From contig NZ_JADCNH010000026.1 in assembly GCF_018904615.1 (NCBI RefSeq), forward strand, positions 1-64,000: a stretch of DNA of 64,000 bases, read 5' to 3'. This stretch comes from Verticiella alkaliphila (GTDB lineage Bacteria; Pseudomonadota; Gammaproteobacteria; Burkholderiales; Burkholderiaceae_B). Below, one piece after another: positions 1 through 9,038 of the stretch; within the stretch, counting starts at the first letter, position 1, and each line of letters opens with the position of its first letter. Below the pieces are notes generated by a model. That model searched no databases, was not told where the DNA came from, and saw only the letters and a program-made list of their open reading frames with translations. A program made the translations under genes and the position numbers.

Positions 1-1393
1 CCAACCAGGCAGCCCCGGCTCGCCAGGCCGCGCCGCCCGGCAGGCAGCACCGCAGCGTCAGCAAGCGGCACCCGCTGTCGTGCCGCCGCCCGGCCAGACG
101 AGCAGCGGCACGCTGGGCGATGCCATCGTGGCAGTGGTCAACAACGAAGTCATCACGCGCCGCGAGCTCGACGAGCGTGTGTCAACCGCGCGCGCCAGCC
201 TGGCCGACCAAGGCATCCAGGCGCCCCCGCCGGACGTGCTGGACCGCCAGGTGCTGGACCGCGTCATCGCCGACACCGTCCAATTGCAGGAAGCCGATCG
301 CATCGGTGTTCGCGTGTCGGACGACCAGATCGACATGACGATCCAGCGCATCGCCGAGCAGAACAATGCGTCGGTGGCGCAGATGCGTCAGCAGCTGGAG
401 AAGGATGGCGTGGCCTGGAACGTCTATCGCGCCGACCTGCGCGATCAGATCCGCATGAACCGCGTGCGTGAGCAGGAGCTCGATCGCACGATCTTCGTGT
501 CCGAATCCGAGATCGACGCCTTCCTCGCCGAGCAATCGGCGCAGCAGGGCCAGCCGGGTGCCCAGGCCGCGTCGGGCGCGCTGCAGCTCGCCCAGATCCT
601 GGTGCGCGTGCCGGAAGGCTCCTCGCCCACGCAGATCGAGCAACTGCGCAACCGTGCCAACCAGTTGCTGGCCCAGGCGCGTGGCGGGGCGGATTTCGCC
701 CAGCTCGCCGCGGCCTCGTCCGATGGTGACGAAGCCCTGCGCGGTGGCGACCTCGGTGCTCGCCCCACCGTGGGCTGGCCGGACGTGTTCGTGCGCGCCA
801 CCTCGCGCCTGCAACCGGGCCAGGTCAGTGACGTCGTGCAGAGCGGCAACGGCTTTCACATCCTGAAGGTCGTGGCACGCGAAGGGGGCTCGGCCCAGGC
901 ACCGGGCGGTCTGCTTGGGCCGGCCGGCCCGCAGCAAGTCACGCAGCATCGCGCGCGTCACATCCTGCTGCGCACCACCGCCGTGCGCAACGACGATCAG
1001 GCCCGCGCCCAGCTCGAACAGCTGCGCACGCGCATCACCCAGGGCGGCAGCGCCTTCGCCGACCTGGCCCGCCAGTATTCGGACGATGCCTCGGCGCCCC
1101 AGGGCGGCGATCTCGGCTGGCTCTCGCCGGGCGAGACGGTGCCTGAGTTCGAGAACGCCATGCAGAACCTGCAGCCCGGACAGGTGAGCCAGCCCGTGCG
1201 CTCGCAGTTCGGCTGGCATTTGATCGTGGTCGAGGACCGCCGCGTGCAGGACATCGGCGATCAATCCCGCCGCATGCAGGCGCGTCAGATCCTGTTCCAG
1301 CGCAAGCTGGAGCCGGCGTGGGCCGACTGGGTCGGCATGCTGCGCAGCCGCGCCTACGTCGACAACCGCCTGGAACGCGACGCACGCCTGTAA
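1..1393 (+). CDS. surA: Periplasmic chaperone / peptidyl-prolyl isomerase SurA (5' partial)
   Basis: SurA escorts unfolded outer-membrane proteins through the periplasm. The frame is open to the window edge, so the signal peptide and true start lie outside; the visible part starts in a Gln/Ala/Pro-rich linker. The N-terminal chaperone region follows (DAIVAVVNNEVITRRELDE). Then come two parvulin (PPIC) domains, roughly nt 575-870 (QLAQILVRVPEG) and nt 935-1240 (ARHILLRTTAV, ending FGWHLIVVEDRR). Two PPIC domains after a SurA N domain is the standard family layout. pdxA follows on the same strand, as in many Proteobacteria where lptD-surA-pdxA-ksgA form a cluster; ksgA is not next here. Identification is secure. 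Confidence 0.96.
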   Translation, partial: QPGSPGSPGRAARQAAPQRQQAAPAVVPPPGQTSSGTLGDAIVAVVNNEVITRRELDERVSTARASLADQGIQAPPPDVLDRQVLDRVIADTVQLQEADRIGVRVSDDQIDMTIQRIAEQNNASVAQMRQQLEKDGVAWNVYRADLRDQIRMNRVREQELDRTIFVSESEIDAFLAEQSAQQGQPGAQAASGALQLAQILVRVPEGSSPTQIEQLRNRANQLLAQARGGADFAQLAAASSDGDEALRGGDLGARPTVGWPDVFVRATSRLQPGQVSDVVQSGNGFHILKVVAREGGSAQAPGGLLGPAGPQQVTQHRARHILLRTTAVRNDDQARAQLEQLRTRITQGGSAFADLARQYSDDASAPQGGDLGWLSPGETVPEFENAMQNLQPGQVSQPVRSQFGWHLIVVEDRRVQDIGDQSRRMQARQILFQRKLEPAWADWVGMLRSRAYVDNRLERDARL

Positions 1394-1521
1394 GCGTCCC
1401 GGCGCGCGCCAGCCCGTGCGCGCCGCCTCTGCCGGGTCGCACGGCCTCTTGGGCCGTGTCTTCTCCGGCGCGCCCGGGGCATCCGCTCGCTGCCCCGAGC
1501 CGATCAAGCCCACGCCCCAAC

Positions 1522-2517
1522 ATGACCGAGTCTCGTCCGCCCGCCTTCCTGCTGACCACGGGTGAGCCCGCGGGTGTGGGACCGGAGCTCTCCGTCGCCG
1601 CCGCCCGCCGGTTCGCGGCATCCGCCGACGGCAGCGCCCGTCTGGTCCTGGTCGGTGACGCTGGCCTCCTCGACACCACGGCAGCACGCGCCGGCGTCAC
1701 GCTGCGCGAACTCCCTCACGTGGAGATGTTGCACGTGCCGCTGGCGGTGCCTGCCACGCCGGGCCAACTGGCCGTCGCCAACGGCCCCTATGTGGTGGCC
1801 ACGCTGCAGGCGGCGGCCGACGCGGCACTGACGGGCACGGCCGACGCCATCGTGACGGCCCCTGTCCACAAGGGGGTGATCAGCGACGCGGGCATTCCCT
1901 TCTCAGGCCATACCGAGTACTTCCAGCATCACGCCGGCGTCGAGCAGGTGGTGATGCTGCTCGCGGGTGGCGGCCTGCGCGTGGCGCTCGCCACCACGCA
2001 TCTGCCGCTGCGCGCCGTGCCGGATGCGATCACGCAGGAGGGGCTGGGCCGCGTCCTGCGCATTCTCCATGACGGCTTGCGGGATCGGTTTGGTCTGGCC
2101 ACGCCGCGCATCGCGGTGTGCGGCCTCAATCCGCACGCGGGCGAGGGCGGGCACATGGGTCGCGAAGAGATCGACGTCATCGAGCCGGCGTTGCGCACGG
2201 CGCGGGCGGCGGGCATCGATGCGGCCGGGCCGTTCCCGGCCGACACGCTCTTCGTGCCGGCCCATGTGGCGCCCTTCGACGCGGTGCTGGCGATGTTCCA
2301 TGACCAAGGCCTGCCGGTGTTGAAGCATGCGAGCTTCGGCCACGGCGTGAACATCACGCTGGGCCTGCCCTACCCGCGCACCTCGGTCGATCATGGCACC
2401 GCGCTGGACCTCGCGGGCCAGGGCGTCGCCGACCCCGGCAGTCTCTTCGAGGCGCTGGATCTCGCGGTGGAGATGGTGGCGCGCGGGCGACAGGCGCGAC
2501 CCGCTACCGGGACCTGA
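1522..2517 (+). CDS. pdxA: 4-hydroxythreonine-4-phosphate dehydrogenase PdxA
   Basis: PdxA oxidises 4-phosphohydroxy-L-threonine in DXP-dependent pyridoxal phosphate synthesis. The 331-residue product has the family's usual length. It begins LLTTGEPAGVGPELS, the nucleotide-binding start typical of PdxA. Conserved family segments are visible: APVHKGVISDAG, GHTEYF, CGLNPHAGEGGHMG and MFHDQGLPVLK, the last two carrying metal-binding histidines. The ATG at 1522 was chosen because it directly precedes the conserved N terminus; the frame is open further upstream without similarity. It lies 128 bp after surA and could be co-transcribed, although the gap contains a short GC hairpin. Confidence 0.96.
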   Translation: MTESRPPAFLLTTGEPAGVGPELSVAAARRFAASADGSARLVLVGDAGLLDTTAARAGVTLRELPHVEMLHVPLAVPATPGQLAVANGPYVVATLQAAADAALTGTADAIVTAPVHKGVISDAGIPFSGHTEYFQHHAGVEQVVMLLAGGGLRVALATTHLPLRAVPDAITQEGLGRVLRILHDGLRDRFGLATPRIAVCGLNPHAGEGGHMGREEIDVIEPALRTARAAGIDAAGPFPADTLFVPAHVAPFDAVLAMFHDQGLPVLKHASFGHGVNITLGLPYPRTSVDHGTALDLAGQGVADPGSLFEALDLAVEMVARGRQARPATGT

Positions 2518-2615
2518 GCCCGCGCCGTCAGGCCGAACACGATGTCGCGCCCCATTGCGCCGGCATCAGCCGCTGGTGGGCCGGCGATGCGGGCGCTGCG
2601 CCGGTGGCGACCTGC

Positions 2616-3836
2616 TCAGCCCAGCGCCTGGCGACGACGCAGCGCTGCGGCAAAGAGCCAGCCTGTGACCGGCACCAGCAAGGCGCCGGTGATCCATGGC
2701 GGCGTATGGCCGACGCGCTCGATCACCAGACCGCACACGGCCACGCCGATCGCCTGACCCACGAAGAGGCAGAACGCGAAGAGCGAGACCGCCGTGCCGC
2801 GCCATTCCGGCGCCATCTGCGTGGCGTGGGTCTGCAGGGTGTTGTGCAGCAGATAGGTGCCAAAGCCCGCAATGAAGGCGAGCGGGGCGCCCACCCACCA
2901 ATCCGGCATCAGCCAGAGCGCGGCAAAAGCGCCGCCCACGAGCGCTCCGCCATAGCTCACCATCCGACGCTCGCCCAGGCGCTGCACGATGCGCCGGGCG
3001 AGGATCGCGTAGACGAGTCCGCCCACGGCATTGAGTGCCGTCACCGCGGCCGCCACCAGGATCGACACGCCGAAGCGGTCATGCAGATAGGTCGGCAGGA
3101 AGGCCAGCGGCCCGAGCAGGAAGAGGCCTTCGCACAGCACCGCCAGGAGGACGATGCGCGCCCAGGGCCGGCGCAGCACGTTGGCAAAGCGCGCCAGCGT
3201 GCCCAGTTGCGCGTCTGCGCTGGGGGCGGGGCTGGCCGTGCCGGCGTTCTGCCGCAGGTGCCGCAGCAGCAGAATCCCCACGACGAGGTTGCCCACGACG
3301 AAGCCTGTGAAGGCCCCGCGCCAGCCCAGTGTCGATTCGGCAAAGAGGCCGCCCACGAACTGCCCGACGATCATGCCGCTCAGGGTGCCCGTCAGAAAGC
3401 GCGCGAGCGTGGCCTGGCGCTGCTCATAGGGCAGGGCATCGCCGATCCAGGCCATGGCGAGCGGGATCACGCCGGCCGCGGCCATGCCCCACGCCACGCG
3501 CGCCACCACCAGCCACGTGAAGCTGGGCGACAGCACGGACGCGAGTGCCGCCACGGTGCTGCCGAAGACGGCGAGGCAGATCATCCGCGTCTTGCCGTAG
3601 CGGTCGGCAAGCGGGCCAGAGACCAGCTGCATGAGCCCGTAGGCCACGGCGAAGCCGGTGACGATCTGCGCGGCCTCGCCGAGCCCCACCCCGAAATCCA
3701 GCACCAGGCGGGGCAGGAGCGCGTCGGCCACGCGCAGCGCGGCCGAACTGAAGAAGGCCGCGCACGCGAGAAGAATGATCACACGTGCCGTGCCATCCGA
3801 GGCGGGGGCAGCGGGACCTGCCCCTGCGGCGCTCAC
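2616..3836 (-). CDS. Major facilitator superfamily transporter
   Basis: A 406-residue inner-membrane protein with about 12 hydrophobic segments and MFS-type short charged loops, such as [12 protein letters not shown] after TM2 and [12 protein letters not shown] in the second half. The substrate cannot be told; the fold suggests a drug/H+ antiporter or metabolite exporter. The GTG start (3836-3834) overlaps the pyrE stop TGA (3835-3833) by three bases, so the two genes look translationally coupled. No pyrimidine link for the transporter is evident from its sequence. It is convergent with pdxA. Confidence 0.85.
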   Translation of the reverse strand: MSAAGAGPAAPASDGTARVIILLACAAFFSSAALRVADALLPRLVLDFGVGLGEAAQIVTGFAVAYGLMQLVSGPLADRYGKTRMICLAVFGSTVAALASVLSPSFTWLVVARVAWGMAAAGVIPLAMAWIGDALPYEQRQATLARFLTGTLSGMIVGQFVGGLFAESTLGWRGAFTGFVVGNLVVGILLLRHLRQNAGTASPAPSADAQLGTLARFANVLRRPWARIVLLAVLCEGLFLLGPLAFLPTYLHDRFGVSILVAAAVTALNAVGGLVYAILARRIVQRLGERRMVSYGGALVGGAFAALWLMPDWWVGAPLAFIAGFGTYLLHNTLQTHATQMAPEWRGTAVSLFAFCLFVGQAIGVAVCGLVIERVGHTPPWITGALLVPVTGWLFAAALRRRQALG

Positions 3837-4501
3837 GCGGCGATGCCGTAGCGGGCCCGATAGGCCAGCACAGCGTCGCGATAGGAGGCCGGTTCGCCAC
3901 CCGTGGCGCCCAGATGCTGCTGGATGTCGTCCAGCGAGGCGATGCTGATCACAGGGATGCCGTAGGTCTTCTGTACGTCCTGCACGGCCGAGCCGTCCGA
4001 GAGCACCTCGGCGTTGCCCGCGCGCTCCATGCGGTCCAGGGCGATCAGCACGGCGGCGGGCTCGGCACCCGCGGCGCGGATGATGTCCACCGATTCACGC
4101 ACCGAGGTGCCGGCGGTGATCACGTCGTCGATGATGACGACCTTGCCCTTCAACGGCGCGCCGATCAGCGTGCCGCCCTCGCCGTGGTCCTTGGCTTCCT
4201 TGCGGTTGAAGGCGAAGGGCATGTCCTTGCCGCCGCTGGCCAGTGCCATGGCCGTGGCCGCCGCCAGCGGAATGCCCTTGTAGGCTGGCCCGAACAGCAT
4301 GTCGAAGCGCACGCCCGAGGCGAGCAGCGTCTCGGCGTAGAAGGCCGCGAGTCGGCCCAGCGTGGCGCCGGTGTTGAAGAGGCCGGCATTGAAGAAGTAG
4401 GGGCTGTCGCGTCCGGACTTGGTCTGGAAGCTGCCAAAGCGCAGCACGCCTTGCTCGATGGCGAATTGAACGAAGGTGGTGCGCAGGGAGGAGTCGGACA
4501 T
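3833..4501 (-). CDS. pyrE: Orotate phosphoribosyltransferase PyrE
   Basis: PyrE joins orotate and PRPP to make OMP in de novo pyrimidine synthesis. The 222-residue product carries the PRPP-binding motif [17 protein letters not shown] near residues 115-131, the N-terminal block [19 protein letters not shown], and the [11 protein letters not shown] substrate loop. The start is [10 protein letters not shown] at 4501; in-frame ATGs further upstream would run into the divergent xthA region and lack similarity. It shares an 81-bp divergent promoter region with xthA and is followed by an overlapping MFS gene. Confidence 0.96.
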   Translation of the reverse strand: MSDSSLRTTFVQFAIEQGVLRFGSFQTKSGRDSPYFFNAGLFNTGATLGRLAAFYAETLLASGVRFDMLFGPAYKGIPLAAATAMALASGGKDMPFAFNRKEAKDHGEGGTLIGAPLKGKVVIIDDVITAGTSVRESVDIIRAAGAEPAAVLIALDRMERAGNAEVLSDGSAVQDVQKTYGIPVISIASLDDIQQHLGATGGEPASYRDAVLAYRARYGIAA

Positions 4502-4582
4502 GGTGGGGGAGGTTGCTATCATCGTGACCGACATTTTATGCCGCCCCGGGCCCAGCCCCGGGGCGCCCCACCGGAGTCCCCT

Positions 4583-5377
4583 GTGCTGCGCATCGTCTCG
4601 CTCAACCTCAACGGCATTCGCTCGGCCTTTCGCAAGGGCCTGCAACCCTGGCTGGAACAGAGCGGTGCGCACATCGTCTGCCTGCAGGAACTGAAGGCCC
4701 ACGAGGCCGACATCAGTGAGGACCTGCGCAATCCGCCCGGCTACACCGGCCATTTCTTTGCGGCCCAGAAGAAGGGCTACAGCGGCGTCGGCCTCTACGT
4801 GCGCGATGCGTGCGATCGCGTGGTCAACGGCTTCGAGGTGGAAGAGTTCGATGCCGAAGGCCGCATCATCCGCGCGGATTGGCCCGCGCTGTCGGTGGTG
4901 AGCGCCTACCTGCCCTCAGGCAGCAGCGGTGAGGAACGCCAGGCTGCCAAGTACCGCTTCCTGGATGGCTTCGGCCCCTGGATGGACACGCTGATGCAGG
5001 AGCATCGGGAGACCGGGCGCGAGTTCATCATCTGCGGCGACTGGAACATCGCCCACAAGGAGATCGATCTCAAGAACTGGCGCAGCAACCAGAAGAACTC
5101 GGGCTTCCTGCCCGAGGAACGCGCCTGGCTCACGCACGTGTTCGAGGAGCGCGGCTTCGTGGACGTGTTCCGGGTGCTGGATGATCGGGCCGAGCAATAC
5201 ACCTGGTGGAGCAACCGCGGCCAGGCCTGGGCCAAGAACGTAGGCTGGCGTCTGGATTACCAGATCGCCACGCCGGGCATTGCCGCGAAGGCGCGCGCCG
5301 CCTCGATCTACAAGGACGAGCGCTTCTCGGACCACGCGCCGCTCATCATCGATTACGAGGCCAGCCTCACGACGTGA
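4583..5377 (+). CDS. xthA: Exodeoxyribonuclease III (AP endonuclease)
   Basis: A 264-residue ExoIII of the endonuclease/exonuclease/phosphatase fold, acting at abasic sites in base-excision repair. The catalytic blocks are intact: LNLNGIRSA (Asn), CLQELKAHE (metal Glu), [16 protein letters not shown] (Asp/Asn) and the C-terminal SDHAPL (Asp-His). The GTG at 4583 places [11 protein letters not shown] at the N terminus, matching the family; the long upstream open frame is only the antisense of pyrE. Divergence from pyrE is a common arrangement in betaproteobacteria. Confidence 0.95.
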   Translation: MLRIVSLNLNGIRSAFRKGLQPWLEQSGAHIVCLQELKAHEADISEDLRNPPGYTGHFFAAQKKGYSGVGLYVRDACDRVVNGFEVEEFDAEGRIIRADWPALSVVSAYLPSGSSGEERQAAKYRFLDGFGPWMDTLMQEHRETGREFIICGDWNIAHKEIDLKNWRSNQKNSGFLPEERAWLTHVFEERGFVDVFRVLDDRAEQYTWWSNRGQAWAKNVGWRLDYQIATPGIAAKARAASIYKDERFSDHAPLIIDYEASLTT

Positions 5378-5438
5378 GTCGTGCGCAGTGCGCTGCCACG
5401 GTGATGCTGGTGACACAACCGAGCCTGGCCCGCGCCGG

Positions 5439-6209
5439 TCAGATGCTGCGCAGGTTGACCCGCTTGGACAGCGCCTCGGCGCTCTCGCGCCGCTCGCTGT
5501 AGCGGTCTACCAGGTAGCCCGCGCAGTCGCGGGTCAGCAGCGTGAACTTCACCAGTTCCTCCATCACGTCCACCACGCGCTCATAGTAGGGCGAGGGCTT
5601 CATGCGACCGTCCTCCTCGAACTCGGCGAAGGCCTTGGCCACAGACGATTGATTGGGGATGGTCAGCATGCGCATCCAACGGCCCAGCACGCGCAATTGG
5701 TTGACCGCGTTAAAAGATTGCGAACCGCCTGACACCTCCATGACGGCCAGCGTCTTGCCTTGCGTGGGCCGTACCGATCCTACCGACAGGGGTATCCAAT
5801 CGATCTGCGACTTCAGGATGCCGGTCATGGCGCCGTGGCGCTCGGGAGAGCACCACACCATGCCCTCGGACCACTGCGCCAGGTCGCGCAGCTCCTGCAC
5901 CTTGGGGTGATCCTCCGGTGCGCCATCGGGCTGCGGCAGGCCGCGTGGATCGAAAATGCGTGGCTCGGCGCCCAAGGCTTGCAGCAGCCGGGCCGCTTCC
6001 TCCGTCACGAGCCGGCTGTAGGAGCGCTCACGTACCGAACCGTAGAGCAGCAGGATGCGCGGTGGATGGGTCGCGCGCTCGGCTGGCAGCAGCTGCGCCA
6101 GCGTAGGGCGGTGAAAGCTGTCCGCATCGACGTGTAGTAGCTCAGGGTTTTGCAATGCGTACTCCCTTGGCGTCAATGACGGCCTCGCCGTCCTCCTTGG
6201 TGAAGGCAC
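5439..6209 (-). CDS. arsH: ArsH, NADPH-dependent FMN reductase/organoarsenical oxidase
   Basis: ArsH proteins are flavodoxin-fold NADPH:FMN oxidoreductases found in ars operons; characterised members oxidise trivalent methylated and aromatic arsenicals. The family signature [23 protein letters not shown] is the phosphate-binding loop. Family blocks [23 protein letters not shown] and [23 protein letters not shown] follow. The ATG at 6209 gives 256 residues but overlaps arsC by 68 bp. A TTG at 6155, just before the arsC stop, would give 238 residues and a more usual overlap. Third gene of a minus-strand arsR-arsC-arsH operon. Confidence 0.93.
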   Translation of the reverse strand: MPSPRRTARPSLTPREYALQNPELLHVDADSFHRPTLAQLLPAERATHPPRILLLYGSVRERSYSRLVTEEAARLLQALGAEPRIFDPRGLPQPDGAPEDHPKVQELRDLAQWSEGMVWCSPERHGAMTGILKSQIDWIPLSVGSVRPTQGKTLAVMEVSGGSQSFNAVNQLRVLGRWMRMLTIPNQSSVAKAFAEFEEDGRMKPSPYYERVVDVMEELVKFTLLTRDCAGYLVDRYSERRESAEALSKRVNLRSI

Positions 6210-6573
6210 CTTGCTGTGGCTGCGGCAGCAGATCCAGCACGGCTTCCGAAGGGCGGCACAGCCGCGTGCCCAGCGGCGTCACGACGATGGGTCGGTTGAT
6301 GAGGATGGGTTCCTGCACCATGACGTCGATCAATTGCGCGTCGGTCCACGAGACGTCGTCCAGGCCTAGCGCCTCGTAAGGCGTGCCCTTCCTGCGCAGC
6401 AGCGCGCGCGGCGCGATGCCCATGGCATCGATCAACTGGACAAGCGTGTCCCGGTCGGGCGGCGTCTTCAGGTATTCGATGACCTGGGGTTCCTCGCCAC
6501 TGTTGCGGATCATCGCCAGCACGTTGCGCGACGTGCCGCAGGCGGGGTTGTGGTAGATCGTGACGTTGCTCAT
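6142..6573 (-). CDS. arsC: Arsenate reductase ArsC (glutaredoxin-dependent)
   Basis: ArsC reduces As(V) to As(III) with glutathione/glutaredoxin. The 143-residue product has the thioredoxin-fold motif [12 protein letters not shown], with catalytic Cys12 and the His8 that lowers its pKa. The family blocks VIEYLKTPP and LLRRKGTPY follow, and then [16 protein letters not shown]. Length is normal (about 140). It lies 81 bp downstream of arsR and overlaps arsH. Because its product is more toxic until exported, the absence of an adjacent arsenite pump is notable. Confidence 0.95.
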   Translation of the reverse strand: MSNVTIYHNPACGTSRNVLAMIRNSGEEPQVIEYLKTPPDRDTLVQLIDAMGIAPRALLRRKGTPYEALGLDDVSWTDAQLIDVMVQEPILINRPIVVTPLGTRLCRPSEAVLDLLPQPQQGAFTKEDGEAVIDAKGVRIAKP

Positions 6574-6654
6574 GGTGGATTCTCTGTCGAACGGTAGAGG
6601 TGCTCAGCCCAGACTCAGAAGCAGGGCCAGCGCTCATCGATCGGCCGTAGCCTC

Positions 6655-6981
6655 TCAACAGCGGCAGTCGGCTGCCGCGTCGGTGATCGAACACGCCGCG
6701 CCCTCACAGCAGTTCTCGGTGAGGTAGCCCAACAGCGCTTCCATCGTGGTGAACGAGGCCCGATAGATCAGATTGCGGCCCTGGCGTTCCTGCGTCACCA
6801 GGCCGGCATGCGCCAGCTCCTTGAGGTGGAACGACAGCGTGTTGCCAGCCACCTCCAAGTGCTCGGCCAGTGCGCCCGGGGTCAGGCCCTCGGGGCCAGC
6901 AACGACTAGAGCGCGGAACAGGCGCAGGCGTAGTGCCTGCGCGAGCGCAGCGAGAGATCGCACGGCATCGGTTTCTTTCAT
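6655..6981 (-). CDS. arsR: ArsR-family As(III)-responsive repressor
   Basis: A 108-residue winged-helix repressor of the ArsR/SmtB family. The recognition region is LAEHLEVAGNTLSFHLKELAHAGLV (residues 40-62), where serine and phenylalanine replace the CVC metal motif of the classical plasmid ArsR. Candidate arsenite ligands lie at the C terminus instead: vicinal Cys91-Cys92, then Cys97, plus Cys106 and Cys108. This resembles the class in which the As(III) site is formed by C-terminal cysteines. It leads the arsC-arsH operon and presumably represses itself. Confidence 0.9.
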   Translation of the reverse strand: MKETDAVRSLAALAQALRLRLFRALVVAGPEGLTPGALAEHLEVAGNTLSFHLKELAHAGLVTQERQGRNLIYRASFTTMEALLGYLTENCCEGAACSITDAAADCRC

Positions 6982-7030
6982 AAATCAATAATACAACGAA
7001 TATCGAAATAAAAATCAACGGTTTCTACAT
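6982..7030 (-). promoter_or_regulatory. AT-rich candidate promoter/operator of the ars operon
   Basis: The sequence just upstream of arsR is strongly AT-rich against a GC-rich background. On the minus strand TTGATT (7018-7013) and TGTATT (6995-6990) are spaced by 17 bp, and the stretch between contains CGATATTCG, a short interrupted palindrome. An initiation site near 6983 would leave almost no leader, so the exact promoter is uncertain; the placement as ArsR control region is inference. Confidence 0.35.
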
Positions 7031-7101
7031 CGCTTATGACAGGCAGGGTATGGACGTGTTCGACCGCGCTGGATGCCGTTTAACAGGCGGCTCAGCGAGA
7101 C

Positions 7102-8529
7102 CTATTGATGATCGAGCGGGCGCCCCGGCGTCGCGCTCAGGCCGTCGACGGCGCTGGCCAGCAGACGCGGGACGATGTAGCGTCGATGCGCCGCGTCGAT
7201 GAGGCGCAGATACAGCCTGCCGAAGGCGTTGCGGCACGAGACGCGATTGCCGAGCGAGAACTCCAGGCTGCCGTCGCGGCAGCGGCGCACGCCCACGCAG
7301 GTGCGAAAGCGCAAGTGCCAGTCGTCGGCGCCCAGCAGCACCTGGGCGCTGCGGCCGTCGTCGGCGACCTGCATGGCGTGCACGGGGAAGCGGTCCGCAA
7401 AGCGATGGGCCGGCGCGGTGTCGAGCAGTGAGGAGACCGGGCAGGCGAGCGGCGAGGTACGCAGCCGCCACGGCCGCGCGAGTCGGTTGCGCAGCGCCAT
7501 GAGTCGGCTCACGCCAGGATGGCGGTGGGTGAGGAAAGCTTCGAGCAGGGCTTCCAGCCAATCGGCGGTTGTGAGGCTATCGGTGCCCACTCGCACGCGC
7601 ACGGTGAAGTGGTCCTCGTGATGCGTGGCTTCGCCAGCGAAGGCGGTGTGCAGCAGGCTCTGCGCCGGCGCCTGCGGGTGCGCCTGCACGCGATGGGCAG
7701 GCTTCTGGCTGACGAAGCCGGGGCGGCCGCGCCATTGCGCCAGGGTGCCGCGCAGCAGGCCCAGCGAGGCCCGCAGCGGGGCGCAGGCGGCTTCGGCCCA
7801 GCTGCCGGGGCGCGCATCGAAGGCCAGTGCGGTGACCGGCACGGCGGCGAGCGCGTCGGGATGGGCGGCCAGATGATCCTGCACGGCGGGTGGCAGGAGT
7901 TCGGTCAACGCCGGGATGTCGCCATCGTCGCGCAGGACGCGGTCGCGTAGCGCGGGCGCGAGTGCGCCGCCCAGTTCGTTGGTGTGGGTGGACAAGGCAA
8001 AGAAAGCCGGATGGCGGGTGGCCGCGCGGCGCGGCACGAACTGATGCCAGATGCCGCCCGGAAAGCGTGCGGTGAAGAGGCAGTCCGGCGGAATGTCCAC
8101 ATGCCGAAGACGGCGCACGAAGCTCGCCGGGTCGACGGCCAGCTCCTCAGGCGTTGCGGTGGAAAAGCGCAGCCGCGCGCCGGCGCTGCCCGAGACAGCC
8201 GTGAAGACGCGGTGGCCGACATGACAGTGGAAGGGGTGACCCTGGGGCCCGACGCCAAAGGTGTAGAGCGCCGTGGCATCACCCCGGGCGAAGTCCGTGG
8301 CACCCAACCGGGCGGAGGGCTCGTCCAGCGCGTCGATGAAGCCGTCATGGTGTTGCTGGCAAGCATGCGCTTCCCAGAAGAGTTGCGTGCCAGCGCCTGG
8401 CCCCAGCCGGCTCACCAGGTTGATCTCGATCGGTACGCGATGCGATCCGGTGGGCAGGCTCACCGCAGGAAAGGTGTGCGTGCGACGGGTGTGCCAGAGC
8501 GCGGCGGGCGGGGGCGAGAGCGTGGCCAT
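7102..8529 (-). CDS. Cupin-like / DUF2867 fusion protein
   Basis: A 475-residue protein of unknown function. Residues about 85-185 look like a cupin: GHPFHCHVGHRVFTAVSG resembles motif 1 (HxH), and FPGGIWHQF resembles motif 2 (PxGxxH). Residues about 310-465 match DUF2867: LMALRNRLARPWRL, then DDWHLRFRTCVG and FGRLYLRLIDAAHRRYIVPRLL. No signal peptide or membrane segment is visible. It starts 9 bp after the stop of an ArsR-type regulator, with a good AGGAG site, so the two form an operon. DUF2867 is usually a stand-alone protein or follows an NAD(P)-binding domain; fusion to a cupin is unusual. I cannot assign a reaction. Confidence 0.75.
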   Translation of the reverse strand: MATLSPPPAALWHTRRTHTFPAVSLPTGSHRVPIEINLVSRLGPGAGTQLFWEAHACQQHHDGFIDALDEPSARLGATDFARGDATALYTFGVGPQGHPFHCHVGHRVFTAVSGSAGARLRFSTATPEELAVDPASFVRRLRHVDIPPDCLFTARFPGGIWHQFVPRRAATRHPAFFALSTHTNELGGALAPALRDRVLRDDGDIPALTELLPPAVQDHLAAHPDALAAVPVTALAFDARPGSWAEAACAPLRASLGLLRGTLAQWRGRPGFVSQKPAHRVQAHPQAPAQSLLHTAFAGEATHHEDHFTVRVRVGTDSLTTADWLEALLEAFLTHRHPGVSRLMALRNRLARPWRLRTSPLACPVSSLLDTAPAHRFADRFPVHAMQVADDGRSAQVLLGADDWHLRFRTCVGVRRCRDGSLEFSLGNRVSCRNAFGRLYLRLIDAAHRRYIVPRLLASAVDGLSATPGRPLDHQ

Positions 8530-8538
8530 GGCGGGCTC

Positions 8539-8871
8539 CTAGCTTCCTGACTTGGTCTGCGCACGCGTGCGGGCCAGCGCCGCGCTTTCCTTCTTGATCG
8601 GGCCGCCCACTGGGCAGAAGTCCACGAGGAAGTTGTGCAGCGTGGCGAGCATGTTGTCGTTGGCCAGCTGGTAGTGCACGAACTGTCCGCGCTTTTCGCG
8701 GCTCACCAGCCCGGCGTTCTCGAGGATCTGCAAATGTTTGGACAAAGACGGTTTGCTCATCGCAAAGCGCTCGGCGATCTCGCCGGCAGTGAGCGACGTC
8801 TCTGACAGATAGGCAAGGATCTGTCGGCGAGGCGTGGAGGCGAGGGCGGCAAAGACGGCGTCGGCTTTCAT
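8539..8871 (-). CDS. ArsR-type winged-helix regulator (not metal-type)
   Basis: A 110-residue ArsR/SmtB-fold repressor. It starts MKADAVFAALASTPRRQILAYL, with recognition segment AGEIAERFAMSKPSLSKHLQILENAGLV (about 28-55) and a wing EKRGQFVHYQL. It has one cysteine (in VDFCPVGG), so it lacks the usual metal site and belongs with SdpR-like or organic-ligand members. It starts 8 bp from a perfect 28-bp palindrome (8880-8907), its likely operator, and precedes the cupin/DUF2867 gene. The inducer is unknown. Confidence 0.88.
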   Translation of the reverse strand: MKADAVFAALASTPRRQILAYLSETSLTAGEIAERFAMSKPSLSKHLQILENAGLVSREKRGQFVHYQLANDNMLATLHNFLVDFCPVGGPIKKESAALARTRAQTKSGS

Positions 8872-8879
8872 AAGGCCTA

Positions 8880-8907
8880 TTGTATTTAGCTAATTAGCTA
8901 AATACAA
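8880..8907. promoter_or_regulatory. Perfect 28-bp palindrome, likely operator of the ArsR-type regulator
   Basis: Each 14-bp arm reads TTGTATTTAGCTAA and the arms abut with no mismatch. It is AT-rich inside a GC-rich region and ends 8 bp upstream of the regulator start codon. Two overlapping TTAGCTAA-like cores suggest one homodimer site or two adjacent ones. Position and symmetry support autorepression; binding itself is inference. Confidence 0.75.
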
Positions 8908-9038
8908 GCGCGCATCGGTGCCAGGGTGTGACGCGCGAAGCTGAAGGGGAAAGCGGTGCGGGCCACCTGCTGGAATGCTGCCAGGCAGCCCGCGTCAGTC
9001 TTGGCGGCGCATCGGCACTGACGCGCCGACGCGCAGGC

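Noticed and set aside
2616-3836. Arsenite or pyrimidine transporter role for the MFS gene
   Set aside because: It is coupled to pyrE and separated from the ars genes by xthA; no sequence feature supports either substrate.
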